A DNA stretch of 43,148 bases from Saccoglossus kowalevskii (taxonomy: Eukaryota; Hemichordata; Enteropneusta; Harrimaniidae): the NCBI RefSeq assembly GCF_000003605.2, contig NW_003108584.1:43449-86596 (forward strand), read 5' to 3'. The first letter of the stretch is position 1; the number at the start of each line of letters is the position of its first letter. The notes beneath the pieces are model-generated. The model had not been told where the DNA came from and did not search any database. It saw nothing but the letters and a program-made list of their open reading frames with translations. Positions 10,501 through 21,558 of this stretch are shown here, one piece after another. The translations under genes and the position numbers were made by a program.

Positions 10501-12747
10501 AGTGTACTATGACATCTCTCTTTTTTACAATAATTAATAATTTAAACGATTTCTGTGTCAGTCACGTCACGGAGTCTTGGAGTTAATTCAAAACTACCTA
10601 CAATATTGTACCTGATTAGGTATACAACTCTAAAACCTAACCTTCAGACCAATCAGACAGCAGCTTATTCGTATCACATTCTGCGCTATATATATATATA
10701 TATATGGTTTGAATCTTAGTAGTGACTATTCGTTTTATCTGAATGCACGTGTTCATGCTTTGTTTTCAGGTTTGCGAATAAATCACCTCTCCCCACACGC
10801 GGTTATTTGAGCTTTCGGGTTGCGATAGGGAAACGGGTAATAGTTTAATTGCGAATTATGGCATTCTCCACCAGTCAGTAAGGATGTAACTATGATAATA
10901 TACATGTTTTCAGAAAGCTGAGAATGCGATAATATTTTATTAGGAGATTTAGCTACGTCTGTCTAAGACATATTTTTGAGGGTTTTCTAAGTGTTTCGTA
11001 GTTTCGATTTTATGGTTATATTTACCTCCTAGTTCTTGGAATATATTTTTCAGAACTTTCAGATTCAATTATATATATATATATATATATAATTCAACCT
11101 CACAAGCCTACAATTTAAGATATGGCCTAATATCTCTGCAGTGTGAACCCGTGGTAAAATCGCTATAATACTGCCAACATGGCAACATACACTAAAACAC
11201 AATCACTATTTTTTAGAAAATTAATTAGTGACCCCCTAACTTTCGAGTTAATACTTCTATATTGCCAGGGAGTACAATGTATTGCAAAATGAATAAATTC
11301 TGGGTATTTTCATTCATGGGCAGTCTTCCTTCATAATCAACAAAACTCTAAAATGGGTGTCTGTGCTTGTCAATCAAACGCCCACTATAACTTTCAAAAG
11401 TTGAAGGGCCATCGAGGTAACACATTAATCACTACCAGCTTCATCTCATTGTGATCACACTCCAATAATTCTCACCCTCTTCTTTCAATTATTTACATAA
11501 CCGGGGATATAATGTAATGGTTATAATAAACATGGGTTAATAATTGTACACTGTTTTACTCGTCACGTTTTCACGCGGGCTAATGCGACGACTCATTGCC
11601 CCCGCATCTCTCCAATACATTTAAATTAGAACCTAGCTAAAATTGGCTGGATGCAAGGTTTGCATTATGAATCGTTTGAATATTATACTCTAGCGTGTAA
11701 TTTACGCTGAATTGGGTACCTTTCAGTTCGCAAATTGCATGTTAAAAATATACTATTTGTTTATTATTTTAAATATTAGTTTGAGTTTGGGAACCGTTTT
11801 TTTTATATATTCTGCGAAAAGCATAGTTTATACATGATGACATCTTATTTTTAATTTATGATCCTATTTTAGTATTATCATAATCTATATCAGTATGCCG
11901 TTGAGAGTTACTACAATGTCCATAGACCTTAGACGTGAATGGCAGATCAGAGCTTGCTGGGAGGTAGGGGGCACTGTGCTTGTTTTTGACCCTCAAAATA
12001 TGTCCCATCATCTCCCATCATCGGGCTTATTGTTCCATGAACCATGTTTACAAAGATCAGGCAAAGATAGACGGAATGACGAGCACTATATGAGGGACAA
12101 AAATAAACTTCGTTTCTGTCTCGTTTTCAGCGAGATCTCGGCGATAATTTGCATATAAAGGTCTATAATTATGTAAAGAACATCTGTCAAGGAATAATTA
12201 AGTTAGACAACCTATGAATGAAATATTACAGACACACAGCTGGATATTTTAGAAGTAAATATGGCTTACCGATAGTTGTGATAATAGTAACACAAACAAT
12301 CATTGATCCCAGAATAGTCCAATGACTCTCAATAGGTAGACCCGTAGCTTCTAGTCCGTGGTTCTCATTGTGTGCGACGTCATGCTTGAATTTATCCGTC
12401 CATATATCAGCCTGTTTTTTCCATTCTTCGTATCCCGATGACGTTTCATTCCAGAGAATTTCCAGCATTGTTTTCCGCGTTTCAGACAGGACAGATTTTT
12501 CCGATTGTGCCGCCTCGCTCTCCAGCATGTGGAAAGTTTGGGCTCCCGCTAACAGGTAGACAACAAGCAGCAGAAGAAGTCCCAGATGCGAGAAGAAGAA
12601 CTTGTTGATGGTTCGACATGTGTTTTTCAACCGTCGCTTTTTCTCGGGTTCCACAAACTGATCAGTTATTAACACGCGAATGGACTGACGCCGTTCTTTG
12701 GCTCTCATTAAATTTGTCGGCCTGTGCTCATCAGATGGCTTCATCAT
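1558..12747 (-). CDS. Two-pore-domain (K2P) potassium channel with long M2-M3 loop
   Basis: Spliced from exons 12747-12270 and 2978-1558 to give 632 residues. K2P channels dimerise in the plasma membrane and carry background K+ current. Seen: M1 about residues 50-72; an extracellular cap with an N-glycosylation sequon at N100; pore 1 with TIGYGH at 158-163; M2 about 171-200; a cytoplasmic loop of about 300 residues; M3 503-525; pore 2 TIGFGD 546-551; M4 562-586; a short basic C-tail. The donor (G|GTAAGC) and acceptor (TTATTGCAG|GT) split the first glycine codon of GYG, an intron position widely shared in the K2P family. The chosen start is the first of two adjacent ATGs after an in-frame TGA at 12772-12774; a further 5' coding exon cannot be excluded. 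RRYSAP (432-437) fits a mode-1 14-3-3 site. The long M2-M3 loop resembles KCNK18/TRESK, but the subfamily is not certain. Confidence 0.9.
3372..3392. repeat. Three perfect tandem copies of TAACGGT
   Basis: A 7-base unit is repeated exactly three times without interruption. It is not the TTAGGG telomere repeat. It is probably a short microsatellite. Confidence 0.85.
3508..3570. repeat. 21-bp tandem repeat, three diverged copies
   Basis: Units start at 3508, 3529 and 3550 and share an AT(C/T)(A/T)TTTAC core. A partial fourth unit follows. The period of 21 keeps one plus-strand frame open and gives a repeated SFTK-like peptide, but nothing suggests that it is translated. Confidence 0.7.
8387..8451. 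promoter_or_regulatory. Candidate intronic cis-regulatory cluster (X-box-like plus octamer)
   Basis: GTTGCCACGCAAC at 8387-8399 is an inverted repeat (GTTGC/GCAAC, 3-base spacer) resembling RFX-family X-box sites. An exact octamer ATTTGCAT, the POU-domain site, lies 45 bases further on at 8444-8451. Both lie in a CpG-bearing patch of an otherwise AT-rich intron. Function is inferred from motifs alone. Confidence 0.3.
8878..8993. repeat. Hairpin element, copy 1
   Basis: A 116-bp foldback. The inner arms GGACATACAGTTTTAG (8904-8919) and 8953-8968 are perfect 16-bp complements. The outer arms from ATACAAATG to CACTTGTAT pair imperfectly. The loop carries GAAGAGCTCATTGT. The outer-arm start (CAAATGTTCACC) and the loop recur in the hairpin at 26769-26848. 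It may be a small foldback transposon or a structured RNA locus. Confidence 0.7.
10687..10705. repeat. (TA)n microsatellite
   Basis: An uninterrupted TA dinucleotide run of about 19 bases within the K2P intron. Confidence 0.9.
11069..11092. repeat. (AT)n microsatellite
   Basis: An AT dinucleotide run flanked by AATT on both sides, making a self-complementary stretch of about 24 bases within the K2P intron. Confidence 0.9.
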
Positions 12748-15700
12748 CCTCTCAGTACGCGTTGAAACCACTCACCCGTTTGACAATGTTTGCATTCGGT
12801 TGTCAACCTGCTTACCCACGGAGTCTCCCAACATCGAAATCGCTAAGGAAGTATTGAATTCGATATAACCCAAAACACAAACATAATAATACTCAATGGA
12901 CAAAATACCGGCAAAAATATTGATCGACCAGCTACTTTTGCTCGATGGATGGTTACGCATGTCAGGGTAAAGTATAGCACGGCGTTGGCCTGACGAGCAT
13001 CTATTTTTAAATATGCAAACAACTTCATTTACCTCCATCTATGCGCGAAGTCTGCTGGGGAAACAGAGCTCCCTGGGGTTACGCGTGCGCAAAACAGGTG
13101 TATCCCATTTAGGGTCATGCAATGCGCGTCGTACACTTCAAATGTGTCTGATGTTTATTTATGTAGACTATGAAGTATGCATTAGACAACACAACGGTAT
13201 GCAAATTATCATTATACACCAATATAGCGTTCATGTCGATTGTAAACGATCACACTTGCATTTATATGGTAACTTCAATCATATGCATATACGTAACCCA
13301 CATGATTTGTTACGTACATTGGAAACCCAAATCACACTTTATGTAATTTATATATTTTAACTTTAAGGTCGGGATGTGGAAGTCAAAATGATCGAGGTAT
13401 ATATCACATTTAAAAAAAACATTATGGGCCAGGACAGCGAAGGCATATACATAATTATACGTCTATCCGCAAGTTGTATTGTCGGCATTATTCCGTTTGA
13501 TGTCTTTGATGTCATAAAGTATTATGCATATAATATATATATATACTTTATTGCATGTGCCATGCCTTTCCCATGTGAGGCAGCCCCTTGGAGATTTTGG
13601 ATATCACATCCACTCAAAACGATATGGTGACGTAATCCCAAAGATAGCAAAATATGGCTCATTCGACGAATTTGCAATACTATTTTTTTTCTTCAGGAAA
13701 CTGTTGTGAGTATGATAAATATTTATGATTCCACTATATACCTGTAATGTCAGAAATTTACCAACATGCATTTTGGCGTTAAACTTGCATACAAAGTTTT
13801 CTCGAAGTTTACGGGTCACTGAATTGTCATAAAATCTGTAAAAATCTGTGTTAACGATGGGTCCGTAAACCAAAATATGTTGACCCCCTTCCCTAAATAG
13901 GCAAATTGTTCAGCGGTGGCTATATATATTGTCCATAAACTATATACAAAGAACGGTGTCCCAATATACGAAAGTATACCGAATGCACTAAGAAACTGTA
14001 CGATTCCGATATTTTTATGACGACATAAAAAACTGCGAAACAGACATAAGTGGTTAATAGGATAGGACATCCAATTCATGGCCGCGTGATGTGGGATTTA
14101 TTAAACTCGTTTAATAAATCCGCCATCAAAAGATCACTTATTGGAGATCCTCTATGTAATAAATAAGTTGTTTAAGGTATAGATGCAGGTTCGTGGGCAC
14201 TCGGAGTGAATTAACTAGCCTCGCACACTACAAAAAAAACAAGACGTAGACGCACCTTGTCAATAACCAAACATTACCGAGCAGTTTTGTAGATTAGTTT
14301 TCAAAATGTTAAACATGTTTTATTATGATTATCTTTTGATCCATTAGGTCCCTTTCTTTTGAATTCATCGGACGACTATATTTCTCATGTTCCCACAGCG
14401 CACCAGCGAACGTCGAACGTAACACGTGCGTGTATGTTATGAAATAATTTAAAAAAGTACGGACGAATATAAATGATATTTCATTTATATTCAATTCTAG
14501 GGTGTGAATGTAAAACACGTTTTCCATATTATAAAAACTCAAAGAACTTTCAACGTTGAACGTCCGCAATTCTGAATCAACAGGTGCGTCACAAAGCATG
14601 TATATTAAAATTTTCTCGCTCTAAACGAGATAAGGTATAGTATCGACATATTCTAAAATTAAAACTTGTTATTTGATCTACCCAGTTCTAGCAGATCCTT
14701 ACTTGCCCAATTCATGTTCGGTGTTTTGTCATTGTGAATAGAAATTGGGAGTTTAAAAGGTTAACTGCTCGATACACTTATCTGTAAATAAAGCAATTGT
14801 CACAGTGTGGAAGACAAAATTCGTGTTATGTTTTATTAACGATACGATATCATGTTCTGATATCGAGGGATATACTGGTATTTAACTATATACATATTCT
14901 ACTAGCAAACGCTCAGTGTAACATTCATATTTACCTGCGGAGTAGGAATTTGTTATATAATTAACAAAGTTTTACTATACAGATCTATCGCAACATGAAA
15001 GACGAATAATATGCATATGTAAACCCAACACAAAAAAACGTGATTATAACAGCCCGTCAAATTAGAACCGACAATACACCGTATAATATTATACCTACCG
15101 TCACGCTACTAGTGAGGCTAAATGTTTCTTAGAGTCAATACACTACGGATGAGTAACACACACAATTAATTAGTTTAAAATAATTTAATGTAGTTTAATT
15201 ATCCTGCGTAAAACGTATACCTTAACAGGCATCGCTGAATTTAATTAGTGTGAAAATCATTCGTGCATAGTATCATGAACATTTAAACGTTGTGTGCGGT
15301 CATTATCTGGGTATAAAACCTACCTAGAATTTGTATACAGCTAAGAATGCTTTAATGCAGGCTTCAACTGTACGAAATGCCCAAACGTTTTTTGAGTCAG
15401 ACTTGCGCAATCAGGTCAAGTTTCAGAGCTATTTATAGATATTTATCAAGAGTTAGCGGGACCAGCGCAATATAAACGTGGCCTTGATAATGGGATTGTG
15501 TTTTCCAGAGTGTTCAAATAATAGAAGCTGACATTTTTAGACTAATTTTATGTAATTGAAAAACAAGACAAAGTATTAGATGGAATACAAAGAGGCTATA
15601 GTTAATAATGGGCAAATGATTTGCTTGAGTCATTGGTTAATTTATGGAATTGATTTTGCTGTATACATATGTGAACAATTATGTGGATATGTGGTGTTGT

Positions 15701-18013
15701 GTGTTATAGGAAGTAGATGATGTCTTAAGTCTTTTGGTTATGTCATTTGAATCTAGAAGGGGAGGTTAAAGTACTTGATCGGAAAGAATGATTATATTTG
15801 TTTTTTGGCAGTGAATGGCTTATTTGTACTTGACTGTGACCCGCCCACCACTCGATTATAATTTGGCCAGTTGCTATTAGACATTACTAGCATGACTAGT
15901 TGGAAGACAACCATGTTAAAATAGTGTGAATAAAATAATCGTCTGTAATGATCAAGGAATTTCTTTTATTTTTATCTTAACCAACAATAAACAACAAGTT
16001 TACAAAAAACATTCGAGTAAGAATAAAGTAAAAATAATTGTCAAGTTTAACCAGTAGGAGGTACAGGTGATGGTTGAATTATCTCGCCTGGAAGAAAATA
16101 AAAAACAAGTAAGTGGTAAGGATTATTGTAATGAATGATTTGAGTAAGGTTTTCAGTAGAGAAATGTTCAATTGGAAGAACATTCTTGAAATAGATAATG
16201 ATTTGGAAATGATTGGACTTTCCATATTTAAATCTTGAGGCACATTGTAAATAACTACTGTTGACGGAAGACCCAAATGATAGGTATCACCACCGACAAC
16301 CAATTTGGTAGTAGTCATATTGTCGAAAATACTATATCTTGTTGTTTTCAATAAGTATATGTGCAGCAACAATAAACTGTACAAAGACAGTATTATAGAC
16401 CCATATCATGCAAAGTTACAGGGTGTTGTTCCCTTACTTTTAGGCTATTGTATGTTCATTTCCTTAAAAACGCATTTCCATAAAAATGAAATTTGGCCTC
16501 AATAACAAATGTCATTGTTTAAGGTTGAGGTAAGTGGCATGAACTGTTGCTCGGTGGCATCATTTCAAGAATGGCAGCTGGTGACAACAAAACATTCACT
16601 GTTGTACATGTTTATATAGAAATCATCACAAGGAATTAGCCCCTATCAGCTTCTGCCTAATAGATGACAGTTATGTACATTCCTGCTGTGGTCATTTACC
16701 TACAATAGCAACATCACAAGCATGATAAATGCATTTCTGATGTACACATTGTAGCTCTTACTGTTTCTTGTAGGTGAGAAAATTGTAGTGCGCCTAACAA
16801 TGGTCATGAAAAAGTAAAAATGAGTACAGCCAGCCATGCCAATGTGCTGAATGAAATGCAATTATTGCATGACTTTCTGCTCAATATTATACAGTAGTCT
16901 ATGTCGAATACTCAATGGCGTAATCACAAATGATCATAAAGAATAATCATGGTCACATAGACACTATAACATTACATTAATGGGCAAAGACTATAAATTA
17001 TTTCCATGCCTTAGACATGGCTACATTCGAGGTCATCATTTTGCCAAGGCCATTCTTGCAATTTCATTATTGCTGGCTGCATACACCAGACTATTAATGT
17101 ACACGTATTTACACATATCGGCCTTATTTTGGTTTTATATGCTATTTTATTGAGATGCATCGTGACAACTGTGGCCGCGAAGGTCCGGTAGGGTAGGTGA
17201 TTGTAACTAGTCGCACCGTGCATGTGCATATCACACAAATCATATGAGTTCACATGCCATATGCCTAGTTCTATAACGAACAAACGCGCGGGTTTTTGGG
17301 CGTTTTAACTGTGTTTTGCGCATGCATCACTGTAACAGGAAAAAGTCGACATAGTAGACATTTGGAGAACACAATCGAAGCACTGATTGACGTTCTTCTG
17401 AGTGTGTTTTATCAGGTATCAACTTATTAGAGGTTGCTACAAATATGTTGGAATATTTGAGGGAGTGCAAATTAGGCGTACAGTTGATTCATCATACTTC
17501 ACGGGATCCCTGTGGTTACAGCACAACTTTCTATTCAATTAAAACAAATCTTTTTATTAGCCCTACCCTGAACTCGAACCATGTTCCCCTAGATCAACAA
17601 TATTGTCGGGTGGTCACTGGACTGTCTGAGGTTAGCACGTGATTGGCGAAGTAATGGGTGATAAACCAATGCTAGTATGTGGTGTGCCATCTTGTGTGTT
17701 CATGAACATAAAAAAGATTCAAATAACACGTTATAATTGTTGAAATCTTCAACTCATTCTGCGTATGGAGACGAATACAATGAAAATCAATGCAGTTCCA
17801 CGACTCATAACGATTGTATTTTTATTAAATGAGCCACAATAAACAAATGACTGTTTATAACACACACAAAGCAACTCAAAGCAAGTCATAGATAATGCAG
17901 CCAAACATTATTAAACACGCAGTTGAGGTAGATTTCTCTAAATGCGTGATAAATTGCGCCACTTGCATAATATAATACCAGTATTTGGTAATTAAAAACT
18001 CAAACTAGTCGAT
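12748..18013. other. Gene-poor region upstream of the K2P gene
   Basis: No secure gene was found. Some or all of 12748-13040 may be K2P 5' UTR or promoter. Apart from the perfect palindrome at 14094 and a weak minus-strand terminal-exon candidate at 15965-16087, the region is AT-rich with short open frames that show no domain or codon pattern. A locally CpG-containing patch lies at 17160-17350 but has no assigned function. Confidence 0.5.
14094..14121. repeat. Perfect 28-bp palindrome
   Basis: GGATTTATTAAAC (14094-14106) is followed by a 2-base spacer and its exact reverse complement (14109-14121). A 13-bp perfect stem with almost no loop favours a cruciform or a symmetric protein site. Confidence 0.9.
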
Positions 18014-18088
18014 AACGAGGATGGAATTCGAACCCACGCGTACAGAGCCCAATGCAGTCCATCGCCTTAACAACTTGCCCACCTCCTC
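18014..18088 (-). pseudogene. tRNA-Ser-derived sequence (tRNA pseudogene or SINE head)
   Basis: On the minus strand the order matches a serine tRNA: an acceptor-like GAGGAGG, an A-box region (TGGGCAAGTTGTTAAGG), the anticodon-arm start GATGGACTGC, a long variable-arm part, then GGTTCGAATTC as B box and closing CCTCGTT. It is about 75 bases, short for tRNA-Ser (about 82); the missing bases fall in the anticodon arm, so a functional tRNA is unlikely. It lies about 60 bases from a LINE tail, so it could be a SINE head or a retro-pseudogene. Confidence 0.6.
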
Positions 18089-18151
18089 TTCCTACATGTG
18101 ACTAGCATAACGAACTGAGTTCAGTTAGGCGTTAGACCACATGTTACTTGC

Positions 18152-18375
18152 TTACTTGGGCCCTTCAACCCAGTCGGAGCATAGGCCACCAATGATCATT
18201 CTCCACTGTACTCGTCTCAGGGCCTTCCTTCTCAGGTCGTGCCAGCTGTTACTGATGCTCCTCATCTCTGCCTCAGTGTCCCTTCTCCAGCTGTTCTTAG
18301 GCCTTCCTCCTTTCGCTTGCCATGTGGATTCCAGGTTGCTGATCTTGCCTGACCACTTGATCTTAAAGATCCTCT
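18152..18375 (-). mobile_element. LINE fragment, C-terminal end of the reverse-transcriptase ORF
   Basis: The minus-strand frame ends at TAA (18154-18152) and encodes a tail with KGGRPKNSWRRDTEAE, then a W..L..KAL..VQWR spacing and GLCSDWVEGPK before the stop. Such GRPK.SWRRD...GLCS endings are typical of the C-terminus of LINE ORF2 proteins. Only about 70 codons remain, so it is a 5'-truncated, dead copy. It abuts the 3' side of the Ty3/gypsy remains, both on the minus strand. The LINE clade cannot be fixed from this tail. Confidence 0.7.
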
Positions 18376-18497
18376 ACCCTTAGCTAAAAATTACATTTTG
18401 TTCCACAAAACTAATATTTATAACGCCATACAGAAGTAAATGCTTCACACTAAAAGCACATACAAAACAAGTACATCAACATTTCGTTTAAATGTAA

Positions 18498-20525
18498 CTA
18501 CTCTTTGTTAGTATCTGTTAATACAAAATCTTTAAAACTTTCTGGTATTGTTATCTCTCTTCTTGGTCTACTCACTGCAATACTATCTTTCTCAAAGTGA
18601 CACTTTTCACTACTGTATGTAATATTTACAGAAACAGGATTACATTTTTCTACAGTATTATCTTCAATAACAGGTTTATGAATAGTAGAAATAGCACTTG
18701 TACTAGTAATACCACTTAGTATTTGGTAATTCAATTGAAGTTGACTCAAAAGAATATTTAGAACCAATATGATCAATACGTCGACGAACCCATCGACCAT
18801 CAGATAATTTCAATGTGTAAGATACAGGACCTGACTTACATTCTATTTTTCCCTTAACCCAAGGACTACCATAACCATTGATAACTTCGAGTCCAAACAG
18901 TATCACCAATAGAAAATTGTATCTCTTTAACATTTCGATCAATAAAAACTTTCATTTTCTTTTGAGATTCAATTATTTTATTTTAAACTATATTGCGTCA
19001 CTTTTTCAAGTCAATAGATGAATACCTTCAGAATCTAACATGTGACCTAAATACACAATTTTATCTTTCATGAACTCAGATTTAGTTTTCTTGAGTTTCA
19101 AACCAGCATTGTCTAAACGACATAACATTTTATCTAAGTTTGCAAGATATTCAAAATAATTTTTCCCAGTTACAATTATATCATCAAAATACACAACAAC
19201 AACAACAACAACAACAGGCATGTCAAGCAGGACGCCCTCTATAGTTCTCTGAAAAATTGCTTGAGCTGAACCACACCAAAAGGTAAGCGATTATACCTAA
19301 ATAGACTGGAGTAGCCCAATCAGAATGTGTGACTGGTCAATTATTTGTTTTTTTACAAAGGCTACGGATCTGGGTTTACAGAATTTAGGTTGGACAGTTT
19401 TGTTAACATGAATTTTGGCTTCAAAACCACGCATCAAATTTTCATGATCAACTAGAACTACTCGCAAATAATTACATGTGGTAGTATCACTATCATTAGA
19501 CCTGCAGCTTGAAGTACACATCTTTGTTAAATTATTTGGCACTTGTTCAATCCAATTTCTGCCAACAAGGTTGGAACCCTTTCCCACAACTACATCAAGT
19601 GGTAAATTCTTAACACTCTTATTGTCAAACTGAACAGTTACATATTTACGACCTATAATGTTCACTCGTTCAACAGTGTAGGTTTTCAGACGAATATGAC
19701 TGTCCTGTAACTGTGAATCTTGTAACTTGTGAAACGATGACTGATTCAGCAAGGTAAATAGACAACCAGTATCCACTTCAAAATCCCTAAATTAACTGTA
19801 TATCCACCAGACTTTGAATTGCTACACTTCCCAAGCAGTTCATCGGACTGACAGGGACCAAAAACATTGTTATATGGGTAGTGTTGGGTATCAATGCTCT
19901 CCCCATCTGATTCAATCATGTGATTGGCAGCCTTAACTCGCTTTAGATTTGTACATGCAACTTTAATGTGTCGAAAAAATTTTAATCAACGCGTACGTTT
20001 TGGGACCCACGGAGGATAACAACACAGCACGTTTTCGATCATTGTCATCAATAAAATTTGCGTGAAAGAACTGGTCCATCACTTCACAGTAGTCCTCCCA
20101 AGACTGTTCCTGTGGGTTAAACTGGCTCACCGTTCCTATCAGAGAACTCGCCATTTCAAATACTAGTAATGAACGTACGGACGTGCAAAATAGACGTACA
20201 GCGCCAACAGTTCAGTTCTGGATGAGTTTTCAGTCGACGAGTTTTACCACTTTACGGACTTGCAGAATGTCAAAAAACAGTCGTGCCGGTTCTCCAAATA
20301 CACAGTTTCATCTACGTCGCCAAATATGTCGTGGTCTGTGGTAAGGCAGAGATGAAACAAAGTTTGCAGAAACAAACGGTAGACTTTATTCAAAACCGAC
20401 AGATACAATGCGCATGCGTGAACTACGAGAGCGGGAAATATTCCATAACTAATAACTTCCATTGGACGCAAAGACAAATTGGCCTGCCGTCTGTATTTTC
20501 TACCGTCGATAAAGTACCGTGATAT
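18498..20525 (-). mobile_element. Broken Ty3/gypsy LTR retrotransposon (fossil)
   Basis: Coding pieces run right to left in normal order: a gag-like N-terminal piece (about 19960-20155), an aspartic-protease piece with DTG (about 19300-19776), a reverse-transcriptase piece with the YFDD motif (about 19006-19221) and an integrase C-terminal piece with a WV...G.WVRRRIDHI pattern (about 18700-18940). Upstream, 20155-20525 may hold leader and 5' LTR remains, with an AATAAA-type signal at 20385-20390. No matching 3' LTR was seen; a LINE fragment lies on that side. The element is broken in several places and is far from whole, so it is probably an old insertion. An (ACA)n-type run lies in the RT piece. 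Confidence 0.8.
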
Positions 20526-20529
20526 GTCG

Positions 20530-21558
20530 TTTTCAATAATTCCATGAATGGCACGAATATAATGTGGATAATTTTAAATCCAGATCACTGCTACAGCAAT
20601 GAACTCATTAGATTACTCAGACACATATGTCAATACAAATATATCAAATAGTACTACGCAGTGGACACAAACAAATCAGTAAAACATGGACAATGCCAGA
20701 AAGGTTTATTCTGGGATTGGTGATACCTTACTATTCTCTGCATCTCGTCTGCTCACATAGCTATCAAAATCCTGGGTTTAGTGATTGTCTTCCAATGGTA
20801 TATATTTTGGAAGGTATATTACATATTACTGCTTGAATTTGGGTCAATTGTGGACGCATTTATGACCACTCTGTTTCAATAAATGAGTTTAGATGACATC
20901 AGTATTACGTGCAAAACAATATTTTCTTGACAGGGGTATTTATACTTTGACGTCATATATAGTTTCCACAGCAACGGATTTAACTGAAAAATAGTAATCA
21001 TATATTTGAAAGAAACCGTGAATATATCAATCAAGCTAATGATAAAACTCCACAGACACATGTAATGCTGCATGACATTTAGTGTCTGCAATCACTTAGA
21101 GTAACCACGAATGTTTATTATTAACCCCATTGTTTTGCCGGTACACTTGTCAATTATCAGGTGTGATGTAATTTAGCTTTCCTCATAGACAGCGTCACTA
21201 AAGTCAGGCCAAAACTGATATGGTAAGGATTTAAATTTATGAAACTCGTTTGATTAATATAAACATTCGCGGATGCCATGTGTGTATACATCATCCAGGC
21301 AGGAGGAATGATGACATGAATCGATAGAGGATACGGATGCATTTTATATGTGTACATAAGCGTAATAATGACCGTTAACATCACAACCCTGTCACCCGTA
21401 AGTCACACGCCGGGAGAAAAATGCGTCGCGCATCCCGTCATCTGTTTGTGGACTTTATCCTTCGCTATCTTTAACTTGATACGCTACATGTGATATCAGC
21501 TCGATGTATTGTAACGTAGTTATAGTGTCGGGACTACCCATGTCGTGGTGATTGCACC
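20530..21558. other. Intergenic region and likely promoter of beta-lactamase-family gene 1
   Basis: No coding exon was recognised. The last 150 bases before the ATG are somewhat richer in GC and should hold the gene 1 5' UTR and promoter, but I could not identify a TATA box or initiator with confidence. Confidence 0.4.

Larger units (their letters stand above)
2979..12269 (-). other. Large K2P intron (9.3 kb) between pore-1 halves
   Basis: Flanked by a good donor at 12269 and a good acceptor at 2979, read on the minus strand. Inside I see tandem repeats at 3372 and 3508, a regulatory candidate at 8387, a hairpin element at 8878 and TA runs at 10687 and 11069. Open frames near 5868-6318, 6966-7420, 7471-7797 and 11895-12158 show no recognisable domain. 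The remainder is AT-rich sequence with no feature I can support. Confidence 0.8.

Noticed and set aside
12772-13038. Minus-strand open frame of 88 codons directly upstream of, and in frame with, the K2P start
   Set aside because: It ends in TGA just before the K2P frame, has no channel or signal features, and a spliced N-terminal extension could not be shown. It is treated as possible 5' UTR.
16079-16384. About 100-codon minus-strand frame with VVGGDTYHLGLPSTVVIYNV
   Set aside because: No family recognised and no consensus donor linking it to the possible terminal exon at 16087, so not called as a gene.
17540-17640. GGTTCGAGTTC on the minus strand, like a tRNA B box
   Set aside because: The T-stem does not pair and no A box lies at the right distance.
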